From: Pezicula radicicola
Lineage: Eukaryota > Ascomycota > Leotiomycetes > Helotiales > Dermateaceae
Assembly: GCA_003008705.1 (NCBI GenBank)
Contig: PDUO01000005.1
Coordinates: forward strand, 189,997 to 253,996
Length of the DNA stretch: 64,000 bases
Reading direction: 5' to 3'
Shown here: positions 56,273-64,000 of the stretch, one piece after another
How the letters are laid out: each line of letters starts with the position of its first letter
Numbering within the stretch: the stretch's first letter is position 1
The notes under the pieces: model-generated
Told to the model about the DNA's origin: nothing
Seen by the model: only the letters and a program-made list of their open reading frames with translations
Database searches by the model: none
Program-made: the position numbers and the translations under genes

Positions 56273-59200
56273 CTAGCCGACCGAAAACGGAGAGACCAGG
56301 AGGGCGAGCAAGAAGAAGCTGGTATTTCGTCTTCGTTGGATTTCGAGCCTGGATTATAAAGATGTTGTACACGTGATATAATCACGGGATGTGCGGGTAA
56401 AAGGGGGGCGAATAGGTGGGAGGCGAACGAGGCGAGGGTGAAGAATATTCCTTCTGCCACTATTCTAATCAGTGGCAAGGAATTTGTGCAAGGGGTGAAG
56501 AAAATCTTCTTCCGTTCGTGCGCTCTGGGTGTAGAGGCGTTTGGGGCATTTGTCTTCATTTTTGTTTCATCAGGTCTGGGTCCGAAGCACAGGTTCGGGA
56601 GCATAATGGCAATTCAAATCAAGTACATATATGGCTTGTTGCTTCTTGCTTGGGGTTAGGTTGGAACTTAATTTACGACCGGAAGACCGGGAGTAGTTAG
56701 GTGAGAGGGGGATTTGCTGTTTATATTGGACTTGGACTTGGATTTGGGTTGGTCGGTGGGATATATATATATTGTATATGAAGGAGAACTGAGCAATCGG
56801 CCTCTTCTCAAAATTGATAGTTTTCATTCGTTTAGTCTGGTTGCATATGATTAATAGATCTCTTACGAATTTTATTCTCAGATTTTACGTTTTTGCTTCG
56901 AAGTGAAAACGGAGACCAAGCATGTATGCTGACTCTTACTGTGACGAAAGCTCCAGTTTTTGGAAGAAGTATTTACCAGTCGCTCACATCTGTGGAGTAC
57001 GATGTCTGCAGGTATGGCATCCTGATGGCAACGGAGAATGTATTGGGAGATGTGTGCTCTGCTTCCCACAAATAATCTGCAATACTAATCGAGATATAGC
57101 GCGTACGTAAGCCGAAATATCTGCTATAACATCGATGTCCTTGACTCTTTCTATATTTGGGATTAGAAATAGATAAGGGGTGAGAGTTTTTTGCCAAGTT
57201 AGTGTGTGTTGTCATTTTTGTTATAGGAATTAGAGGGAGGTGGAAATGTTACGTAGGTTTGGGGCTGAGATTTTTGTATATATTTAGTTATAAGATTTTC
57301 TTGATTTTATAATGAATGTATCTGTATTTTGGTTTGATAGTATAGATCTTCTGTTGTTTGAAACTCATCTTTTGGTTGAATGGATTTGCTGGCTATTGTC
57401 CATGTTGTGGTTTTTGTGGAAATAGATGAGATACAGTATTTTTGTGTAGATTTGGGTTTGTGATAGGGGTATTGTATTGCTCTTTGATGGTAGTGTCTAT
57501 ACTTAGACGTGTTGAATGGCTCGGGTGGTTTTTATAAATACTTCTTTAAGTATGTATATAGTTGTGGGTAAGGTATACAACTTACACCTGTTATTAATTG
57601 ATAACAAAAGCTATAACTCATCTCCTATTGTTTCTAGTGCGTAGCTTGGAAAGGAATTTAGGTCATTAAGGTGTACTAGGTAGGGTAGCTGAAATCTCTA
57701 GTATAGGTTTGATATCTTTAGGAATATTAGAATAATATTTAGGAAGGGATAGGGTTGTGGTTAAGCTAGTTTGTGTTGTTATTTGTATAGGAGTTAAATT
57801 TAGGGTTAAAAGTTTACCTTGCGTAGAGGTTTAAAACGTTAAAGAGAGATACTTTGGTTCTTTAATCCCTAGGTTTACCTAAGTTTCTTCTTTTCTTCTA
57901 AATGAATACCTTCCTCTCGTGTCCCTCTTGGTAGGAGGTATTGAGTAGAGGGGGAGTATAGATCGACGTTGATTTCTAGAGTGTTGAAGTGGTAGGGCTA
58001 AGTTAGCTAAGGTACTAAAGTCTGAGAAGGCAAAGGACTTAAATGCTTCACAGAGTAAGGGAGTTATTTTTGATTTCTATTACTTCTGCTTCAAGTCTTA
58101 AGTATCTTTGCTAAAAGAGGAATTGTATTTAATAACTATTTTCCTTGTGATCATACTATATCAAGTAGAAATCAATAATTACAAAATATAGAACAAAATT
58201 AGTAGTATAACTTTTCTTCAAATCAGGCGTCACTTCCGGAGTTCGTAATATAGGACGTAATAATTAATTTCATAACTTTAATAGCACAGCGATAGCTAGA
58301 CACAAAGATGGACACAGAAATAGTGTAAGCAACAGCAAACCTTGGCAGAAATGGAGTATCGGAAGGTAGTACTTACTTTTTAACTTTGGTATTATAGGCC
58401 GAGTTACTATATTAGATAGATAGCAAAGATATCTTGTAGCCTTATATTAACGGTAGCTAAATAGAAGGTGCGAAGGTTGTTGTTAATGTGGTCTGTATTG
58501 TCATTTGTGTTACAGGAGGTATATTATAAGTGTTAGAACTAAAATTCATTTTTGGCCCTGTAGAGCAAGATTCTTGTACAGATGCGATCCAACTAACTTT
58601 TAATGAAATCCTGCTATTTTACAATAATTGAATAATCTCTATACGGGAACCTGCTGACATGTTTAGCAGGGGATGCAATCGAACCCGCTCCGGATCCACA
58701 ACGCAGATGGTGTAGAGCACGGGGGTGGAGACAGCTTGGAGCCATGGTCTCCAGAACTTTTCGGTCCAGAGATGTTCTAGGCTAGTATTCTCCGTCGCTC
58801 GGACCACAATGTCGACAAGAGGCGCAGTTTGAGATTGCTCCATGACTGTACACAGAGCAGAGTGCGATGGGTTTCGAGCTGTCGCGGGGAGCCTACGCTA
58901 CATCGGTTAGTACGCTAGGAAAATAGACTAACAAAAGAAACGGTGCGAAAAGCGAATTAGAGCTTAGAATACTAAGGTCGAGTTCTAAAAAGAAAAATAT
59001 ACACACCCACCTTATATTGAACTACTAGTGTTTATATTAGCCTCTTGTTGTCTTTTGTCTACTTCCTCTGCATTTACAATAGTATGCTTGAATCTTTCAA
59101 TTTCGGCCAATTTCTCATTCTAAGTGGTGTAATCTTAAAGTAGCCGAATGGGCTCGGATTTCTGTTTAGAGCAGATAGTAGGAGATTAATAAGCAGAAAG

Positions 59201-61316
59201 TCTTCAAAGGTTATGGAACGTTAACCATGTGTAATGGTGAGGTATATGCATACATGTGAGAATTATGAGTACTTGCCCTTAAAATAAAAGGGCAGGAGCT
59301 AGACTCTATATACAAAATGGGAGGCATTGGATTAGGCCCAAATGCCATACACAATGACCTAATTTCCGTGCATGAAATTAACATACAAGAGCCATGTATC
59401 TGGCTGAAATAAAGCCTTGAAAGCTCATACTTTATATATGAAAGAGAGGATATAATGTTTATACTAATAGCACGTGATTATTGGATAACAAAGGTAGGCT
59501 GTAGCTTCCCTACTGCTGCTAGTAAACATCTACAGCGAACACACAGCTATGTGCCTTTTCCAGCTTAGTCGCAAGGGGCCTTTCAGTCCGTTAATTATAC
59601 TGCATTTCTTGCTCAGCAACAGAGAGAACTCCTGACTTAGGTAATGCTTACATACAAGGAAGAGTTCACAAACAAAGATTTTCGGTGAAGTGAATCTAAA
59701 GATGTGGTTCCTCTTGAAGCAAATTCATTCTCGGCGACGAATTATCTCGTTATTTGTCATCTGCCGTTGAGTTGTCATTCTGCTTTCAATATATTTAGAT
59801 AAGGTTAAGGAGATAGGATTCCTGTGAAATTTGCGCCCTAACATAGTCTCATCACCATTCTATCATGCTCAGAACGCATCATAGTCCACTCCTTGTTCTT
59901 GTTCATTCCAATAAAGCAATTTGGATTCAAGTCTCCGTAATGCATTGTGATATCATGTCTAGCTGCCATCCTACTTCTGCACTGCATCATGAAAGGTATG
60001 TTCATGATTACCACTCTTATGCTGCGCATTTGCAGTCTATCCTTACCGCCATTAATGGCATATGTAATGTGTTTTATAATCTATGAAACTTATTAGAATG
60101 GATTATAGGACCGAAGCTCACTTTTGTCTAATACCATGCATCTTGTTGACAACAACAACCTAATCGCTAACTAACTAACTAAATAAATAACTTCGTAAAT
60201 TACAAAGATAGTAAGCTAAATCGATTATCTATTGTGGAAATTTTCTACTTGAATCAATATGTAAATTACTAAGTAGGATCTAAACTTCACTCTGGCTCTC
60301 TCTTTAGTTAACACGTTAGTACGCCGAACTTGGTATTATAGGCTTATTTTAGCAATTAAAAAGTGAGTCTCCGCTACTGCGGTATAAACCTTACTCTGTA
60401 GTCTGGTGGGTGACTCAAAGCAACAAAATGAAATAAATAAGATAAACTGATCTCAAGGAGAGAATTAGATTAAATTATAAAGCTTGTTCTAAGGAGGTTT
60501 TACAGAAAAGCAGACCCGAAGCGAGCTCACATGTTGGCTACATTTTTACAACAAATACCAAAGCTCAACAAAAGACACAATAAGCACTGAAAATACTTAA
60601 AGCCGGGTTGAAGTATATGGTATTGGATAGGTAACGCCGTCCGCGAACCTCTTTTAATCGTCAGATCAATGGTGGTGATGGTTCACGTGCGCACTTGAAT
60701 TCTCGCTTAGCACTTTTGTAAGGGGAGATCTTATAGCAATCTTCAACAGGATAGAACTATCTTTCGAGACCAGAATTATTGGAGACATGCTCAAGTCAAC
60801 AGGTAGAAGCCAAGTCCACCTCATCTCTTTGTCTTCTTGCACCTCTCCGTACAATCTCCAATGCCAAGAATTTCATTCGACTACCGATAAACAAACAGCC
60901 ACTGCCGGACGGCACCAAGACTTCCAAGCTACTTCCAAGAGCTTATCTCCTTCCGAAAGCTTTCTAGCCGCCACCTACAAACTCTGTACTCGGAAGCTCT
61001 GAATTAATTTTTGGACGACTCATTCGATGTGTATTCCTTGAGTTCTTATTTGGTCACTTTGGTGGTATTGTGCTCATGATAAATTTTGTGTTTTGCAGAG
61101 CCAAGCGGCCCCAATTCGCCAAGTAGCTTGTTTCCTTCCCCTTTGAACAATAGGCGCTTATGTGACTTGTTAAGAAAGGAGGTCATTTTTTGTGTATGAT
61201 TCTTCTATCTTTGGTAGAATGAAGTATATATATGTTGCTTGTTCTCTTCTTGAAGTTGTAGTTCAATCTCAAGCTTGAAATTGCTATTTACTTCGTACCC
61301 TAATATCCCTGTTATA
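56273..61316. other. Long AT-rich gene-poor region
   Basis: About 5 kb without a supported gene. From 57.1 to 60.5 kb it is AT-rich and holds diverged copies of one motif (separate entry). Minus-strand frame 58619..58843 and others are unsupported. A TATA-like stretch at 61225-61234 lies about 85 bp before the ATG at 61317. Confidence 0.5.
57194..58530. repeat. Three diverged copies of a ~40-bp motif
   Basis: The consensus TAGTKTGTGTTGTCATTT, followed by GTGTTATAGGAGTTA, occurs near 57197, 57767 and 58487, each with several substitutions (mostly transitions). Spacing is ~570 and ~720 bp. Probably fragments of an old mutated repeat. Confidence 0.4.
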
Positions 61317-63220
61317 ATGGTTCCTATTTCATTTCTCGGCACTGCTGCCCTTCTCTGCGCTGCTGTGCTGGGTAAGGAGATGGCTGTTAATGAGCTTAAA
61401 GCTGAAGAGCTTTACGACTCCGGTATAGTACACGAACGCCTCATGTCCAAGAAGATGGTAAGATAGTTTAATCGCTTTGCATTTTGAAACGCAACTGACT
61501 TTGGTGCACAGGATTCTTGGGCCAAGCAACGTGCCGAGGGAGCCATGAATGCAACCCAGTATCCAACTCTAGGCTATACGCCGTGTGTAGATGGATACGC
61601 TACGGCAATCGAGGGAGATGTATATAACACCTTCCGCTGCAGTAATGTAAGTGCTTCAATACCATTCAAAGCTAAAAGCCTTATACATTACAGGTGGATT
61701 TGTACCATTTCCTCAGCCATACAGAACTCGGCAGTACAGGCGAGGGATCTTCTTCATGGGGCTGGACTTCAGACGATGGCCGAGAATTCGTCGCCATTGG
61801 CCAACAAGATGGTACAGCTTTTGTAGAAATCACAAAAGATGGGAAGATGGAATATCTTGGACGTCTTCCTCAGTATTCCGTACCTTCTGATTGGCGAGAA
61901 ATTCGGTCATATAAGCACTATATGATCATTGGTAGCGAAGCTGTGGATCATGGTGTTCAGATCTTTGATATGACAAAGGTAATCTCAATCCAAGCTTCTC
62001 CTTCTTCACTAGCAATTTATAGTTTTTACTAACAGCTTATCTAGCTTTTGACAATTGACAAGTCGAATCCCGTAGTATTCGATGCAGTCACCGATCTAAC
62101 CGGCCACTTCAATGACTTACCAGTCGGTCGAACCCACAACGTCGTAGTCAATGAAGAGAAGAATTACGCTGTTGCAGTTGGTGCACAACCTCGAAATTCA
62201 ACATGTAAAGCCGGTTTAATCTTCATCGACCTCACGGATCCCTCGAATCCAACGACTCCTGGTTGTGCATCTCAGGATGGATATGTTCACGATGCTCAAT
62301 GCCTGGTATACCGTGGTCCAGACAAGGAATACGAAGGTCGCGATATCTGCTACGGCTATAATGAGGATACTCTCACTATGTAAGTTCTTCCACAATTTCT
62401 CCATCTAACCATATCTTCTTTCTGCCTTCTAATAAAAACTAGTTACGATGTAACCGACAAAACAAACACCACAGTTATCTCCCGCACCTCCTACGAAGGC
62501 GCATCCTACACGCATCAAGGCTGGGTTCTCGACACCCAAAACCAAGAATTTCTAGTTCTCGATGACGAACTTGACGAAGTTGATGGCGTCGGGCCAGGCG
62601 GTGACGGTTTTCCAGTAACCTTCATCTGGGACATCCGATCATTAGAGGCTCCCCTCCAAACAGGATTCTACAAGCATCCCACACGATCCATTGACCACAA
62701 CCAATACGTCATAGACGGTCTAAACTATCAATCCCATTACTCAGCCGGTCTCCGCGTTCTCGACGTCTCTTCAATCCCAAGTGATCCTACCGGAGCTAGT
62801 GTCTGCGAAGTCGCTTATATTGATATCTTCCCAGACGATGATCTAGCACCAGGAGGAGGAATTTCCGAATTCTATGGTACCTGGTCTTCCTACGGATTTT
62901 TCAAGTCAGGATATGTTTTTATTAATACTATTGAACGAGGTGCTTTTGTTGTTAAGTTAACTAAAACAACGGGTTGTGCCGATCCTATTCCTGAGCTGGA
63001 ATGTGTTGCTAATGATAGTTGCTTGAGTGCTTTTACTTCTGAGGAGGTTGTTGGGAGGTTGGAGGAGAGTCAGACTTTTTGTTCGGATTTTACTAAGGTT
63101 TTGGTTACTGATGTTACGGTTTTACCGGATTATGCGGTGGATGCTTGTGCTGGGAATGAAGTTTGGAGGGCTAGTAGTGCTTGTGCTTGTTTGCCTTCTA
63201 CTGTGGTCGCAGCGTTGTAG
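61317..63220 (+). CDS. Secreted choice-of-anchor B family protein
   Basis: Five exons: 61317..61457, 61512..61646, 61694..61978, 62045..62379, 62443..63220; introns 47-66 nt; 557 aa. The first ~19 residues form a signal peptide (VPISFLGTAALLCAAVLG). The body matches choice-of-anchor B proteins, thought to fold as a beta-propeller of LVIVD-like repeats: SSSWGWTSDDGREFVAIGQ, SDWREIRSYKHYMIIGSEA, QIFDMTK, GRTHNVVVNEEKNYAVAVG, DGYVHDAQCLVYRGPD, YTHQGWVLDTQNQEFLVLDD, NYQSHYSAGLRVLDVS and ISEFYGTWSSYGFFKSGYV. The C-terminal ~110 residues are Cys-containing and unlike the propeller. Likely extracellular; biochemical role unknown. Confidence 0.9.
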
Positions 63221-64000
63221 ATATGGTGACCTGAAGGAATTAATTATTGGATTTGATTGGGAAACAAGCCAAAAGAAATAAGGGCCTCGACTAAGAAATT
63301 CCTTGGGAGAAGTGAGTTCTATTTTATTCTAAGAGCTGCGATATTCACGTATTTAGGTGGAGTTTTTATAGTTCGAGTCCAGTACAATTGTTTATGCGAA
63401 GTCTAGCATTCATTTACCTCTCAAAGAGATTCCCTTAAAATCTACTTAATAGTAATAATAGCCTCTATACTTCTTCACCTTTATAAGAGCTTGTAGTGCA
63501 ACAATATCCTTCCAAAGTCCGCTAGGACTCAATCTATAACACACTCCTTCCTTTTTCTTCTTTTTCTTCTTAAAAGAGGCCTCAGACTCGCTACATTACA
63601 AAATCTATTCTCTAAGAATTGGAAAATTAATAACAACACCTTGATCTATAACAACTAATAGCTGAATTCACCGCTAATAAATTAGTTAAGATAGTAAGAG
63701 TAAGACTATAAGACCTTGATCCTTGTTCTTAAATAAAACCTTAACATATTTATACTACACTTTGTAATACACTCTTAAAGGGTGAAGTTGCCCCTTATTT
63801 CTACAACTTTGAATTTTGGTCGGCTATGTTAGTACTAGACCTGCAACCTGCAAGAAAGGAAACTTAGTAGCTTACTAAGCACAAACTAGGCTAGAGCCTA
63901 GAAGTTGTATCTATTGTCTGTCTTTTCTACTAACCATTTTAATTCTGACTTGGATAGTGTCTTCTAGTTTACATATAAGTAGTTTTAGTTTACTTTGCTT
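63221..64000. other. AT-rich sequence at the right edge
   Basis: No gene recognised. The minus strand near 63450-63600 has a short Lys-rich frame (KKKKKKKEGVCYRLSPSGLW) that may be a decayed transposon fragment; weak. Confidence 0.4.

Noticed and set aside
58655..58720. GGTTCGATT-like T-loop on the minus strand, considered as a tRNA
   Set aside because: The flanking bases do not form a five-pair T-stem, acceptor stem or anticodon arm.

Overview
The window looks like nuclear DNA of a filamentous ascomycete, most likely a Pezizomycotina species. Helotiales/Leotiomycetes is only an impression. Genes carry short introns (about 47-160 nt) with GTAAGT/GTATGT donors and CTAAC/CTGAC branch sites. 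Gene content is typical of such fungi: PTH11-type seven-TM protein, GH71 alpha-1,3-glucanase, Sim4/Fta4 kinetochore subunit, secreted berberine-bridge oxidase, Dal5-type permease. Intergenic regions are AT-rich and decayed genes carry C-to-T/G-to-A stops, as expected from repeat-induced or similar mutation. All exon models were spliced by eye from the sequence.

Layout. 0-3.3 kb: a truncated MetE-like gene (-) divergent from an F-box gene (+). 3.3-10.6 kb: gene-poor; remnant of a patatin-like phospholipase and a degenerate ~140-bp tandem repeat. 10.6-13.6 kb: PRM10/ThrE-type membrane protein. 15.2-18 kb: a doubtful small gene and a GH71 glucanase. 21-24.7 kb: a coiled-coil protein and, divergent from it, a JmjN/JmjC-like protein that has lost all its metal ligands. 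25.6-27 kb: a secreted Ala/Gly-rich protein built from ten in-frame, phase-0 exons. 30-31.6 kb: PTH11-like receptor. 33.5-40.1 kb: FAD oxidase, Fta4, phospholipase D. 41.7-49.4 kb: a sugar-porter gene followed by two decayed transporter genes, the second split by a MITE with TA duplication and 42-bp inverted repeats. 49.8-56.3 kb: a small putative mitochondrial protein, a three-exon Cys-rich F-box gene and a small single-pass membrane protein. 56.3-61.3 kb: AT-rich and gene-poor. 61.3-63.2 kb: secreted choice-of-anchor-B protein. 63.2-64 kb: AT-rich.

There is no obvious metabolic cluster. Secretion, cell-surface and nutrient-uptake functions dominate (GH71, FAD oxidase, choice-of-anchor B, PTH11-like, sugar porter, two dead permeases). 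The least ordinary genes are the phase-0 multi-exon Ala/Gly protein and the JmjC pseudo-demethylase.
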